Below the pieces are notes generated by a model. That model saw only the letters and a program-made list of their open reading frames with translations. It was not told where the DNA came from and did not search any database. Positions 24,587 to 33,865 of a stretch of 64,000 nucleotides of DNA are shown here, piece by piece. Origin of the DNA: Microbacterium sp. MYb54 (GTDB taxonomy: Bacteria > Actinomycetota > Actinomycetes > Actinomycetales > Microbacteriaceae); assembly GCF_002979515.1 (NCBI RefSeq), contig NZ_PCPA01000001.1, positions 1 through 64,000 on the forward strand. Direction: 5' to 3'. Position 1 is the stretch's first letter; every line of letters begins with the position of its first letter. The position numbers were made by a program, and so were the translations under genes.

Positions 24587-24601
24587 CCCCGGCGGCAGCT
24601 G

Positions 24602-25354
24602 TCAGTTCTCGGAGGTTCCGGATCGAGCGTCGAGAGCTTCGATGTGCTCGGCGAGCCATGCGGGTCGCTGCAGCGGGATACCGTGACCGCAGCCGTCGAC
24701 GACCTCCGACGTGCTGTGGGAGAGCGCCGCGTGGAGCGTTTCGGACGAACGCTTCATCAGCGACTTCTCTTCGGAGCCGACGAGGATGGAGGCTGCTCCG
24801 GGGAACGACTTCCATGCTGTGGGCGGGATGAACCTCAGGTTCTCCTCGACGGATCGGAGGAGTGTCTCCCGCGAGATGGCCGCCGACGTCTGCACATAGT
24901 CGTCCAGGAGCTCATCCGGGACGAACAACTGCCGAGCCTGCAATCGCGCGAACGACTCCTTCTTCGCAAGTCCTGCCGTCGCGCCGAGGAGTGCGAGGGT
25001 CGGACGAGTGGCCCGCATCGGCACGGCCTGTGCGCTGACGACGACGACGCTGCCCACCAGATCGGGGCGCTCCGCGGCGAGCAGCACCGCCAACTGCGCA
25101 CCGAGCGAGAACCCGACGACGGTTGCCGGCCGGGCCTCGTCATCCAGAACGCGGGTGAGCGCGGCCGTCGTCGCCGCGTGGGACACGTACGTCTCTCCCG
25201 CGCTGCGGCCGTGACCGGGCAGATCGGGGATGACGATACGGCGTCCCCTGTCGAGGTGGGCGCGCAACGGGTCCCACATCCATCCGGCGACGCCTCCTCC
25301 GTGCAGGAGCAGCAACGGCCGTCCGCCGCGTGCGCCGAATGCCTCCACATGCAT
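24602..25354 (-). CDS. Alpha/beta-fold hydrolase (A)
   Basis: The 250-residue hydrolase starts at the ATG at 25354, two bases after the TetR stop; the ORF extending to 25549 is an overlap with the TetR gene. It has the HGGGVAGWMW oxyanion region (about residues 19-28), a nucleophile elbow GFSLGAQLA and a terminal GCGHGIPL catalytic histidine. It is the last gene of a hydrolase-TetR-hydrolase operon read from about 26.8 kb. The substrate is unknown; family members include esterases, lipases and dehalogenases. Confidence 0.88.
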   Translation of the reverse strand: MHVEAFGARGGRPLLLLHGGGVAGWMWDPLRAHLDRGRRIVIPDLPGHGRSAGETYVSHAATTAALTRVLDDEARPATVVGFSLGAQLAVLLAAERPDLVGSVVVVSAQAVPMRATRPTLALLGATAGLAKKESFARLQARQLFVPDELLDDYVQTSAAISRETLLRSVEENLRFIPPTAWKSFPGAASILVGSEEKSLMKRSSETLHAALSHSTSEVVDGCGHGIPLQRPAWLAEHIEALDARSGTSEN

Positions 25355-25356
25355 CG

Positions 25357-25938
25357 TCAGTTCCTCTCGAAGGTCTCGGCCATGCGACCGATCGTGTCGA
25401 TCGCCCGTTCGAGCTGTGCGGGCTCGAACGGGCCGAGCAGTCGCGCCGCAGAGAGCAGCCCGATCGATGCGCTCGAGAGCGCGAGGGCGAGCGCTTCCAC
25501 GTCGACGTCCGCCACGATCTCGCCCTGGTCCTGCAGGCCGCGGAGCCATTCGATGACGCGCCGCTGCCGCTCGCGATACCTGCCGTCTGTGACTTCGGCG
25601 ACGTGCGCGCCGAGGACGCCGCGGTCGTCGAGGAACGCCGCCGTCATCAGCGCGTCGTCACTCAGAGCACGCGCGGAGGCACGATACGCGGAACTCAGAC
25701 GCGGGTGGTCGCCCAGTTCACGACTTACGCGCTCGTTCATGCGTGCGGTCCCGCGCTGCAGCAGGGCGTCGAGGATCTCCCGCTTGCCGGCGAACTCCAG
25801 ATACACCGCTCCCTTGCCGATCCCGGCATCGTCGGCGATCGAGGCCACACTCATCGAGTCGAAGCCGTGGGAGAGCACGAGTTGCTCCGCGGCATCGAGG
25901 ATGCGGTCGCGGCGGTCAGGGACGCGGGGGCGCGGCAT
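25357..25938 (-). CDS. TetR/AcrR-family regulator
   Basis: This 193-residue regulator has a standard N-terminal helix-turn-helix (about residues 10-55, with ILDAAEQLVLSHGF and GIGKGAVYLEFAGKREIL) and a ligand-binding C-terminal domain. Its start lies 23 bases inside the end of the upstream hydrolase gene, and the downstream hydrolase begins two bases after its stop, so all three are translationally linked. A 9-bp-arm inverted repeat in the operon promoter (26830-26861) is its probable binding site. Confidence 0.9.
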   Translation of the reverse strand: MPRPRVPDRRDRILDAAEQLVLSHGFDSMSVASIADDAGIGKGAVYLEFAGKREILDALLQRGTARMNERVSRELGDHPRLSSAYRASARALSDDALMTAAFLDDRGVLGAHVAEVTDGRYRERQRRVIEWLRGLQDQGEIVADVDVEALALALSSASIGLLSAARLLGPFEPAQLERAIDTIGRMAETFERN

Positions 25939-26818
25939 CGTCGCTCCTGTTCAGGTGTTCGAACATCGCGGGGATGACGAGGTCGGGGCGATCGCGCTGC
26001 ACCCAGTGGCCGGCCCCGGGGGCGATCCGCAGCGACCCGGCAGGCAGCAGCTCCGCGGCGGTCTCGATGCGTGCGAGAGGAACCCCCGAGTCGTGATCAC
26101 CGTGCACCAGGAGTGTGGGCGTGCGAATCGACGACAACCGGGGCGTGTAGTCGGTGCGCAGCCGATTCCAGAGCACCTGGTCGCGTTGCCATTCCGCGAA
26201 GGTCTCCAGACCGGTGCCCGTGGCCGCTTCCGCCAGCACTGCGTCGACCAGCTGCGGTGTACGCGCCTGCTCCGTGCGTACGAGGTCGCGGAGGCCGCGT
26301 TCCATCGCACGGCTGTTGCGCGCGTAGGAGCGGGTCATCGCACCCAGCACCCCCGAACGCAGCAGGAGGAAGGTGCTGAAGTGGGTGATCGAGCCGATGA
26401 GTCCGTCGGACAGGCGAGGCATGAGTCCGTAGCAGCCGAGCAGCACGGCGGTCCGCGCGCGGCCCGGTTGATCGAGGAGATGTCCGAGTGTCATTCCGCC
26501 GCCCAGCGAGAGACCGGCGATCGCGTAGTCGACGAGACCGAAACCGTCGACGAGCTCGCCGACGTGTCGGACGAGCCCTTCCTGAGTGAGGGGCCAGGTT
26601 GCATGAGGGCTGCGTCCGAAACCGGGGTGGTCGGGCGCGATGACGCGGTGTCCGGCTTCGGCGAGGGCGGGGCCGACCTCGCCCCAGGAGAGTTCGGCGC
26701 TGTCAGCACCGCCGCCGTGCAGGAGCAGCACCGGCGCTCCGGTCTCCGTCTGCGGGAGCCACTCCAGGGCAGAGACCACGGCGTGCGGGAGCTCGATCCG
26801 CGTGCGTCGTGCGTTCAT
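25916..26818 (-). CDS. Alpha/beta-fold hydrolase (B)
   Basis: The 300-residue protein has HGGGADSAELSW (oxyanion loop), APDHPGFGRS, a nucleophile elbow GLSLGGGMTLG, VHGDHDSGVPL with the acidic member, and GAGHWVQRDRP with the catalytic histidine. It is the first gene of a three-gene operon with a TetR regulator and a second hydrolase. A GAGAGG ribosome-binding site precedes the ATG. The operon resembles those where a regulator senses the hydrolase substrate; that substrate cannot be named from sequence. Confidence 0.9.
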   Translation of the reverse strand: MNARRTRIELPHAVVSALEWLPQTETGAPVLLLHGGGADSAELSWGEVGPALAEAGHRVIAPDHPGFGRSPHATWPLTQEGLVRHVGELVDGFGLVDYAIAGLSLGGGMTLGHLLDQPGRARTAVLLGCYGLMPRLSDGLIGSITHFSTFLLLRSGVLGAMTRSYARNSRAMERGLRDLVRTEQARTPQLVDAVLAEAATGTGLETFAEWQRDQVLWNRLRTDYTPRLSSIRTPTLLVHGDHDSGVPLARIETAAELLPAGSLRIAPGAGHWVQRDRPDLVIPAMFEHLNRSDDAAPPRP

Positions 26819-26829
26819 GGCATCCTCTC

Positions 26830-26861
26830 GTTATGACCAGAATACCCGATTCGGTCATAAC
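26830..26861. promoter_or_regulatory. Inverted-repeat operator before the hydrolase-TetR operon
   Basis: GTTATGACC (26830-26838) is repeated as its exact complement GGTCATAAC (26853-26861), with GAAT and ATTC giving further partial symmetry inside. It ends 11 bases upstream of the ATG at 26818 and covers the promoter region, as expected for autorepression by the TetR protein at 25357. Confidence 0.65.
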
Positions 26862-26874
26862 GGGAGTGGGTGGG

Positions 26875-27921
26875 TCAGGGCGAGCCTTCGGTTGACGCCG
26901 CCTTCTGCGCGGCACGGAGCTCCGCCGTCGCGATCCGCACCTCGACCTCGGCGCGCTGCAGCCGGCGCTGCGGGAACGTCGTCGCCGCGAAACGGGCGTG
27001 CACCCGATCTGACTTCTCCTCCTCGGCAGTCACTATGTAGGCGCAGGCGAACAGCATCACCTGAGCTGAGAAGTTCAGCCAGATCAGCAGCGCGAGCAGC
27101 GACGCGAACGACGCGAGAAGCGGGTTGCTCGTCGCGCCGCCCACGAACAGACCGGACAGCTCCTGCAGCGCCAGAAGCCCGAGGGCGCCGAGCAGCGCGC
27201 CCGACCACAGAGAACGCGTCGAGGGGCGCAGGCCGGAGAGAAGGCGGAACACGCCGATGATGATCACGGTATCGAGCGCGAACACGACGACGAGCGACAG
27301 TAGACGCACGGTCCACGCCGCGGCGGGGGAGTCGGCGGGAAGACCGAGCAGGTCGGTGATCCAGGCGACACCGAGCTGCCCGGCGAAGGTGAGGAAGGCC
27401 GAGGCCACGAAAGCGAGGCCGATACCGAGGGCGAGAGCGAGGTTGCGGACGATCACCCAGATCCACAGGATGTCGTCCTGCACGGTGCCGGCGAGCACGC
27501 GCACCGCTGTGCGCAGAGAGCCGATGGCGCCGAGGGCCGACCCCACGAGGGCGATGAGCGACACGATCCCGGCGATCGACAGCGACGCCGGCGCACGGAG
27601 GTCTTTCGTATCGATCACTCCGCCCTCGCCGATGAGTCCAGGCACCGCAGACTGCACGGCGTCGATGATCGCCTGCCACGCGACCGGGTTCCCGGCGAGC
27701 CACAGCGCGGCGATGGAGAAGCCCAGCAGCACGCCGGCGAAGACGCTGAAGAGCGCGCGGTAGGTGACGCTGTCGGCGAGCATGGGGCCGCGTCGTTCGG
27801 TGTACAGCAGGGCAGAGCGTACCGGGCGTCGCGCGAGGGCCCATGCGATGACCGGTCCGGTGATGCGCGGAACGAGCCCGGGACGTGCGGGGGAGTCTGT
27901 CGGTGTTTCGGTGTTCGCCAC
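26875..27921 (-). CDS. YihY/BrkB-family membrane protein
   Basis: The 348-residue protein has six membrane helices and the family's N-terminal SVTYRALFSVFAGVLLGFS segment and C-terminal LLIWLNFSAQVMLFACAY segment. The family was once annotated as ribonuclease BN but is now considered a transporter or envelope protein of unknown role. The cytoplasmic tail (about residues 300-348) is Ala/Glu/Arg-rich. The GTG at 27921 has a TAGGGT hexamer at -12 to -7, so it is probably leaderless. It is divergent from lysA. Confidence 0.9.
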   Translation of the reverse strand: MANTETPTDSPARPGLVPRITGPVIAWALARRPVRSALLYTERRGPMLADSVTYRALFSVFAGVLLGFSIAALWLAGNPVAWQAIIDAVQSAVPGLIGEGGVIDTKDLRAPASLSIAGIVSLIALVGSALGAIGSLRTAVRVLAGTVQDDILWIWVIVRNLALALGIGLAFVASAFLTFAGQLGVAWITDLLGLPADSPAAAWTVRLLSLVVVFALDTVIIIGVFRLLSGLRPSTRSLWSGALLGALGLLALQELSGLFVGGATSNPLLASFASLLALLIWLNFSAQVMLFACAYIVTAEEEKSDRVHARFAATTFPQRRLQRAEVEVRIATAELRAAQKAASTEGSP

Positions 27922-28068
27922 GCCCCCACCCTAGGAGGCGTGCGCCGACGGATGCAGGGGCTTGACGCCGCGCGTCACCCTGGCCAAGGTGATCCGGGTG
28001 GTGCCCTAGAATCGGGTCAGCCTCGATGTGCACGCCCCGCCCGAGGTCCTTCCCACGATTGGTGATCA

Positions 28069-29487
28069 GTGCTTCTCCCTGCCGATTCGCTCGCTCCGGA
28101 ATGGCTCGCCGTCCCCGATGACGCGAACGATCTCGCCGACGGCGTCTGGCCCGCCTCCGCGGTGCGCGACGCCGACGGCGCTCTCGACATCGCAGGTGTC
28201 AGTGCCGCCACGCTCGCACGCACCTACGGCACGCCGCTGCTCGTACTCGACGAAGACGAGGTGCGTTGTCGCGCGCGGCAGTTCCGGCTCGCTTTCGACA
28301 GGGCCGCGGCAGAGAACGGCACCACGGCCCAGGTGTACTACGCGGGCAAGGCGTTCCTCTGCACGACGGTCGCGCGCTGGGTGGTCGATGAGGGTCTGCG
28401 CGTCGACGTCTGCACCGGGGGAGAACTCGCCGTCGCCCTCGCAGCCGGAGTCGCAGCGGACTCCATCGGCTTCCACGGCAACAACAAGTCGGTCACCGAG
28501 CTGGAGCGGGCTGTCGAGGTCGGCGTCGGCACGATCATCGTCGACAGCGCCATCGAGATCGAGCGGCTCGCGGCGATCACAGCCCGCACCGGAGCCACGC
28601 AGCGCGTGATGGTGCGCGTGATCAGTGGTGTCCATGCCGAGACCCACGACTTCCTCGCCACCGCTCACGAAGACCAGAAGTTCGGCTTCCCCCTTCCGGA
28701 GGCCGAGAAGGCGGTCGCACGCATCCGCGAGATCCCCGACCTGGTGTTCGCCGGTCTGCACTGCCACATCGGCTCACAGATCTTCGGTGTCGCCGGCTTC
28801 CGAGAATCAGCCTCCCGCGTGCTCGACCTGCACGCGTCGCTGCTCGAAGGCGGTCCCGTGCCGCAGCTCAACCTCGGCGGCGGATTCGGCATCGCCTACA
28901 CGCGCGTCGACGACCCGACACCGATCGAGGAACTCGCGGGCGCGATCATCACCGCGGTGGCGGAGGACTGCGCCGCCCGGGGCATCCCCGTTCCCGCGCT
29001 GTCGTTCGAGCCCGGTCGCGCCATCGTCGGCACGGCCGGTGTCACGATCTACGAGGTCGGCACCACCAAGGACGTGACGATCGATTCCGGCGCAGTGCGC
29101 CGCTACATCAGCGTCGACGGCGGAATGAGTGACAACGCGCGCCCGGCTCTGTACGGCGCGCAGTACTCCGCACGACTCGCTTCGCGCGTCGGAGGGGGCG
29201 AGCCTCGTCTCAGCCGTGTGGTCGGCAAGCACTGCGAGTCCGGCGACATCGTGGTCGACCACGAGTACCTGCCGGAAGACCTCGTGCCCGGCGATCTGCT
29301 CGCCGTACCGGCGACCGGCGCGTACTGCGTCTCGCTGTCCAGCAACTACAACCACGTTCCGCGTCCGCCAGTCGTCGCCGTCCGCAACGGACGCTCGGCG
29401 GTCATCGTCCGTGGCGAGACCATCGACGACGTGCTGGCCCGTGACGCGGGCATCGACGGGGCGTATGCCCCTGAGGGAGACCAATGA
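28069..29487 (+). CDS. lysA: Diaminopimelate decarboxylase
   Basis: The 472-residue fold-type III PLP enzyme converts meso-diaminopimelate to L-lysine. It has the PLP lysine in VYYAGKAFL, the HCHIGSQ substrate segment, the glycine loop LNLGGGFGIAY and the CESGD active-site motif. The GTG at 28069 is forced, since an in-frame TGA lies at 28063. A TAGAAT hexamer at 28007-28012 could be the -10, giving a leader of about 50 bases. It opens the lysA-hom-thrB operon; 21 bases separate it from hom. Confidence 0.96.
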   Translation: MLLPADSLAPEWLAVPDDANDLADGVWPASAVRDADGALDIAGVSAATLARTYGTPLLVLDEDEVRCRARQFRLAFDRAAAENGTTAQVYYAGKAFLCTTVARWVVDEGLRVDVCTGGELAVALAAGVAADSIGFHGNNKSVTELERAVEVGVGTIIVDSAIEIERLAAITARTGATQRVMVRVISGVHAETHDFLATAHEDQKFGFPLPEAEKAVARIREIPDLVFAGLHCHIGSQIFGVAGFRESASRVLDLHASLLEGGPVPQLNLGGGFGIAYTRVDDPTPIEELAGAIITAVAEDCAARGIPVPALSFEPGRAIVGTAGVTIYEVGTTKDVTIDSGAVRRYISVDGGMSDNARPALYGAQYSARLASRVGGGEPRLSRVVGKHCESGDIVVDHEYLPEDLVPGDLLAVPATGAYCVSLSSNYNHVPRPPVVAVRNGRSAVIVRGETIDDVLARDAGIDGAYAPEGDQ

Positions 29488-29508
29488 CCCACCTCCGAAG
29501 GAGCAACC

Positions 29509-30813
29509 ATGACTGATTACCGACGACTTCGCGTGGCACTGCTGGGTGCCGGAGCGGTCGGCTCTCAGGTCGCGGCGCTCCTGCTGCGACACGGTGACGA
29601 ACTCGCCGACCGTGCCGGCGCTGAACTGGAACTCGCCGGCATCGCTGTGCGCGACGTCGATGCTCCGCGTGACGTCGACCTGCCCAAGGAGCTCTTCACC
29701 ACCGACGCCGAGTCGCTGATCCTGGGTGCCGACATCGTGATCGAGCTCATCGGTGGCATCGAGCCGGCGCGTACGAGCATCCTGCAGGCGATCGGCTCCG
29801 GCGCCGACGTCGTCACGGCCAACAAGGCGCTGCTGGCGACGCACGGCCCCGAGCTGTTCGAGGCCGCAGATCGTGTTGGCGCGTCCGTCTATTACGAAGC
29901 CGCTGCCGCGGGGGCGATCCCGATCATCCGCCCGCTGCGCGACTCGCTCGCCGGCGACCGGGTGGTGCGCATCATGGGCATCGTGAACGGCACGACGAAC
30001 TACATCCTCGACCGGATGGACACCGAGGGCGCCGACTTCGCCGATGTGCTCGCCGATGCCCAGCGGCTCGGCTATGCCGAGGCCGACCCGACCGCCGATG
30101 TCGAGGGCTATGACGCCGCGCAGAAGGCGGCGATCCTCGCGAGCCTCGCCTTCCACACCGCCGTGCCGCTCGAGGCCGTGTACCGCGAGGGCATCACCTC
30201 GATCACGGCATCCATGATCGAGGAGGCGCGCGCCGCGGGCTTCGTGATCAAGCTGCTCGCCGTGTGCGAGCGCATCGAGGCGAACGGTGCCGAGTCGATC
30301 TCGGTGCGGGTGTACCCGGCGCTGGTGCCGACGTCGCATCCTCTCGCATCCGTGCACGGCGCCAACAACGCCGTCTTCGTCGAAGCCGAGGCCGCCGGTT
30401 CTCTGATGTTCTACGGTGCAGGCGCCGGTGGCGTGCAGACCGCATCCGCCGTGCTCGGCGACGTGGTCTCGGCCGCTCGTCGCCACATCGCCGGCGGCGT
30501 CGGGGTGGGGGAGTCCACCAGGGCGAACCTCCCGGTCGTGCCGATCGGGCACGTCACCACGCGCTACCAGATCACGCTCGAGGTCGCGGATGCGCCCGGC
30601 GTGCTCGCCACCGTCGCCGGGACCCTCAGCGATGGCGGCGTCTCGGTTGCGACCGTCGTGCAGACCGTCGAAGGTGAGGACGAGCCGACGGCCCGCCTGA
30701 TCATCGGCACCCACCGCGCGACCGAGCAGGCGCTCAGCGCCACCGTCGAGGCACTGGCCGACAGCGCGGTCGTCGCCCGCGTGGTCTCGGTGCTCCGGGT
30801 GGAAGGCGAGTGA
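29509..30813 (+). CDS. hom: Homoserine dehydrogenase
   Basis: The 434-residue enzyme reduces aspartate semialdehyde to homoserine. It has the N-terminal Rossmann motif GAGAVGSQVA, the catalytic NGTTNYIL segment, and a C-terminal ACT domain (about residues 350-430) likely used for feedback control by threonine. It starts at an ATG with GGAGC as ribosome-binding site. The stop overlaps the thrB start (GTGA). Aspartokinase and threonine synthase genes are not in the window. Confidence 0.97.
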   Translation: MTDYRRLRVALLGAGAVGSQVAALLLRHGDELADRAGAELELAGIAVRDVDAPRDVDLPKELFTTDAESLILGADIVIELIGGIEPARTSILQAIGSGADVVTANKALLATHGPELFEAADRVGASVYYEAAAAGAIPIIRPLRDSLAGDRVVRIMGIVNGTTNYILDRMDTEGADFADVLADAQRLGYAEADPTADVEGYDAAQKAAILASLAFHTAVPLEAVYREGITSITASMIEEARAAGFVIKLLAVCERIEANGAESISVRVYPALVPTSHPLASVHGANNAVFVEAEAAGSLMFYGAGAGGVQTASAVLGDVVSAARRHIAGGVGVGESTRANLPVVPIGHVTTRYQITLEVADAPGVLATVAGTLSDGGVSVATVVQTVEGEDEPTARLIIGTHRATEQALSATVEALADSAVVARVVSVLRVEGE

Positions 30814-31778
30814 CGATGACAGCGGCTCTCGTCCCTGCCGAGGGCCGTGCCGTCGAAGGACGAACCGTCGAGGTGCGAGTCCCCGCGACGAGCGCGAATC
30901 TCGGTCCGGGGTTCGACACGCTCGGCCTGGCGCTCAGCATCTACGACACTCTTCAGGTCACGGCACTGCCTCCGGGAGAACTCGAGATCGAGGTGACCGG
31001 TTCCGGCGCGACCGAGATCCCGCGCGACGGCTCGAACCTGATCGTCCGTACGATCGCCCACGTCTTCGCCGACGTGGGGCGCCCGGTTCCCGGTCTGCGG
31101 ATCGTCGCCGAGAACGGCGTGCCGCACGGTCGCGGTCTCGGCTCGTCGGGGGCTGCCGTGGCGGCTGGAGTCCTCGCGGCGAAGGGCCTGCTCGAAGGCG
31201 ACGTGGAGATCGGCGACACCGACCTTCTCCGCCTCGCGACTGAGCTCGAAGGGCACCCCGACAACGTGGCACCTGCCCTGTTCGGCGGCCTGACCATCGC
31301 CTGGATGTCAGAACGCGGAGCGCAGCACAAGAAGCTCCTCGTGCACCGTGGCGTGTCGCCGCTGGTGCTCGTCCCTGCGTACACGATGTCGACGTCGCAG
31401 GCGCGGTCGCTGCAGCCGCCGCAGGTCTCGACCGCTGATGCGGTGTTCAACGTGTCCCGCTCCGCACTGCTGATCGCGGCCCTGATGCAGAGCCCCGAGC
31501 TTCTGCTCGATGCGACCGCCGACCGGCTTCACCAGGACTACCGGGCAGGTGCCATGCCCGAGACGCAGCGACTCGTTCAGGCGCTGCGCGCGGCGGGCTT
31601 CGCAGCGGTCGTCTCCGGCGCCGGCCCCAGCGTGCTCGTACTCGCCGACGGTCCTGGCAGCCGCCAGGATGCGGTCGAGCTTGCCGATCGAGTCACCGAC
31701 ACCCCGTGGGAGGCGCTCCTGCTCGCAGTCGACGTCCGTGGTGGTACAGTGGGGACTCGAGCGGAGGGCTCCACGTAA
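30810..31778 (+). CDS. thrB: Homoserine kinase
   Basis: The 322-residue GHMP kinase phosphorylates homoserine for threonine synthesis. The ATP-binding motif is [16 protein letters not shown] (about residues 105-120), the N-terminal substrate motif is PATSANLGPGFD, and the third GHMP motif is VSGAGPSVL. The GTG start overlaps hom by four bases; an in-frame ATG at 30816 is the alternative. The product runs to 31778, and the 164-base rho leader follows. Confidence 0.95.
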   Translation: MTMTAALVPAEGRAVEGRTVEVRVPATSANLGPGFDTLGLALSIYDTLQVTALPPGELEIEVTGSGATEIPRDGSNLIVRTIAHVFADVGRPVPGLRIVAENGVPHGRGLGSSGAAVAAGVLAAKGLLEGDVEIGDTDLLRLATELEGHPDNVAPALFGGLTIAWMSERGAQHKKLLVHRGVSPLVLVPAYTMSTSQARSLQPPQVSTADAVFNVSRSALLIAALMQSPELLLDATADRLHQDYRAGAMPETQRLVQALRAAGFAAVVSGAGPSVLVLADGPGSRQDAVELADRVTDTPWEALLLAVDVRGGTVGTRAEGST

Positions 31779-31942
31779 CTACGTGAATCTGGCCCCATTG
31801 CAACTCTTGCAAGACCCGCACGCAAATCCCTGTGGCACACGTGCCAAGGCTGGCTGGCGCAGAGCGTCAGCCCGTGCGATCGCGCGCAGCACCCGTTGTG
31901 TGCGTTCAACGCTCATTCCCCATGACATATAAGGGAGTACTC
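31779..31942 (+). promoter_or_regulatory. 5' leader region of rho
   Basis: This is a 164-base non-coding stretch between thrB and rho. It is moderately rich in C and contains possible paired segments such as CACGTAACTACGTG and GGCACACGTGCC. An AAGGGAG ribosome-binding site ends it. Rho genes are commonly autoregulated through long unstructured leaders, which this could be. I see no clear promoter or known riboswitch in it. Confidence 0.4.
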
Positions 31943-33856
31943 GTGGAGAACCTCTCCGAGACCCAGAACGACCAGTCGGCTCCTGCAGCCGAAGCGCCTG
32001 CGTCAGCTGCAGCATCGACGACCGAGGCCGCCCCGCCGCGCAAGCGCGCACCGCGTCGTGCGAGCACCGCAACGGCGGCGGCGAAGGCCGAGAAAGCCGA
32101 GGCCGCGAAGGCCGACAAGGCTGAGAAGGCAGCGCCGAAGTCCGACGCCGCACCTGAAACGGCAGCCCCCGCGTCCGCTCCGGCGGGCGCTGAGGCGACG
32201 GAAGCCGCCCCGAAGGCGAAGGCCCCTCGTCGCAGCCGTGCGAAGAAGGCGGATGCCGAGGCTCCTGCCGCTGAGGCCGCTCCCGCGGAAGCGCCTGCAG
32301 CCGAGGCCGTGACCGAAGCTCCGGCGGAAACCGCCCCCAAGTCGACCGGCCGTGGCCGTCGTGGTGCACAGAAGCCTGCGGCAGACGCCGAGGCGCCCGC
32401 CGCCGAGCCGGCCGCGGAGTCCACCTCAGACGCCGCGCCCGCCGAGGCTCAGCAGAGCGGTGACTCCGACTCGTCCGAAGGTGGCGAGGAGCAGGGTGGC
32501 CGCGGTCGCAACCGCAGCCGCAGCCGCAACCGCGGACGCGGACAGAACGGCGCGGCGCAGGAGCAGCAGCAGGCTCAGCCCGCAGCCGACGACGACCAGG
32601 CCGGTGGCAACAACCGCAACCGTCAGCGCAACAAGCGCCGCACCGGGGTTCCGACCGACGAGTTCGACACCGAGATCGGCGAGGACGATGTCCTGATCCC
32701 GATCGCCGGCATCCTCGACGTCCTCGACAACTACGCCTTCGTCCGCACGACCGGCTACCTCGCCGGCCCCAGCGACGTCTACGTCTCGCTCGGACAGGTC
32801 AAGAAGTACAACCTCCGCAAGGGCGACGCGGTCGTCGGCTCCATCAAGCAGCCCCGTGAGGGCGAGCAGCAGGGCCGCCAGAAGTACAACGCCCTCGTCA
32901 AGGTCGACTCGATCAACGGCCTCTCGATCGACGACGCGGCCACCCGCGTGGAGTTCGGCAAGCTCACCCCGCTCTACCCGCAGGAGCGCCTGCGCATGGA
33001 GACGGCGCCCGAGAAGCTGACGCAGCGCATCATCGATCTGGTCGCCCCGGTCGGCAAGGGCCAGCGCGGTCTCATCGTCGCGCCGCCCAAGGCCGGCAAG
33101 ACCATCGTCCTGCAGCAGATCGCCAACGCGATCGCCCAGAACAACCCCGAGGTCCACCTCATGGTCGTGCTCGTCGACGAGCGCCCCGAAGAGGTCACCG
33201 ACATGGAGCGCTCGGTCAAGGGCGAGGTCATCGCCTCGACATTCGACCGTCCGGCAGAAGACCACACCACGGTCGCCGAGCTCGCCATCGAGCGCGCGAA
33301 GCGTCTCGTCGAGCTCGGTCGCGACGTCGTCGTGCTGCTCGACTCGATCACGCGTCTCGGCCGGGCATACAACCTCGCGGCTCCCGCTTCCGGCCGCGTG
33401 CTCAGCGGTGGAGTCGACGCTTCGGCGCTGTATCCGCCCAAGCGCTTCTTCGGTGCTGCGCGCAACATCGAGAACGGCGGATCCCTCACGATCCTCGCCA
33501 CGGCGCTGGTCGAGACCGGCTCCAAGATGGACGAGGTCATCTTCGAGGAGTTCAAGGGCACCGGTAACAGCGAGCTTCGCCTGTCCCGTGCCCTCGCCGA
33601 CAAGCGCATCTTCCCGGCGGTCGACGTGAACGCGTCCAGCACCCGCCGCGAAGAGATGCTGCTCTCGGCCGACGAGGTCAAGATCACGTGGAAGCTGCGT
33701 CGCGCCCTCGCCGGCCTCGACCAGCAGCAGGCCCTCGAGGTCGTGCTCGGCAAGCTCAAGGAGACCAACTCGAACGTCGAGTTCCTCGTGCAGATGCAGA
33801 AGTCGATCCCCACGCTCCCCTCGGGCGCGCACGGGCACGACAACAACATCCGCTGA
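31943..33856 (+). CDS. rho: Transcription termination factor Rho
   Basis: This 637-residue hexameric RNA helicase terminates transcription. The GTG at 31943 has AAGGGAG five bases upstream; an ATG at 31922 would add residues made from that ribosome-binding site. About the first 225 residues are low-complexity: an Ala/Lys/Glu/Pro-rich segment, then an Arg/Asn/Gly-rich stretch. The RNA-binding OB fold (around residues 245-325), Walker A APPKAGKT, Walker B VVLLDSITR and R-loop regions are intact. I do not see the usual N-terminal Rho_N helical domain. Actinobacterial Rho proteins often carry such insertions, which help RNA binding. Confidence 0.96.
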   Translation: MENLSETQNDQSAPAAEAPASAAASTTEAAPPRKRAPRRASTATAAAKAEKAEAAKADKAEKAAPKSDAAPETAAPASAPAGAEATEAAPKAKAPRRSRAKKADAEAPAAEAAPAEAPAAEAVTEAPAETAPKSTGRGRRGAQKPAADAEAPAAEPAAESTSDAAPAEAQQSGDSDSSEGGEEQGGRGRNRSRSRNRGRGQNGAAQEQQQAQPAADDDQAGGNNRNRQRNKRRTGVPTDEFDTEIGEDDVLIPIAGILDVLDNYAFVRTTGYLAGPSDVYVSLGQVKKYNLRKGDAVVGSIKQPREGEQQGRQKYNALVKVDSINGLSIDDAATRVEFGKLTPLYPQERLRMETAPEKLTQRIIDLVAPVGKGQRGLIVAPPKAGKTIVLQQIANAIAQNNPEVHLMVVLVDERPEEVTDMERSVKGEVIASTFDRPAEDHTTVAELAIERAKRLVELGRDVVVLLDSITRLGRAYNLAAPASGRVLSGGVDASALYPPKRFFGAARNIENGGSLTILATALVETGSKMDEVIFEEFKGTGNSELRLSRALADKRIFPAVDVNASSTRREEMLLSADEVKITWKLRRALAGLDQQQALEVVLGKLKETNSNVEFLVQMQKSIPTLPSGAHGHDNNIR

Positions 33857-33865
33857 GCCGCTGAC

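Noticed and set aside
24587..24601. Terminator between the LmeA gene and hydrolase A
   Set aside because: The 15-base gap has no convincing inverted repeat.
28807..30714. Minus-strand 635-codon open frame opposite lysA and hom
   Set aside because: Repetitive Asp/Arg/Val composition typical of antisense shadows of high-GC genes; lysA and hom are firmly identified on the plus strand.
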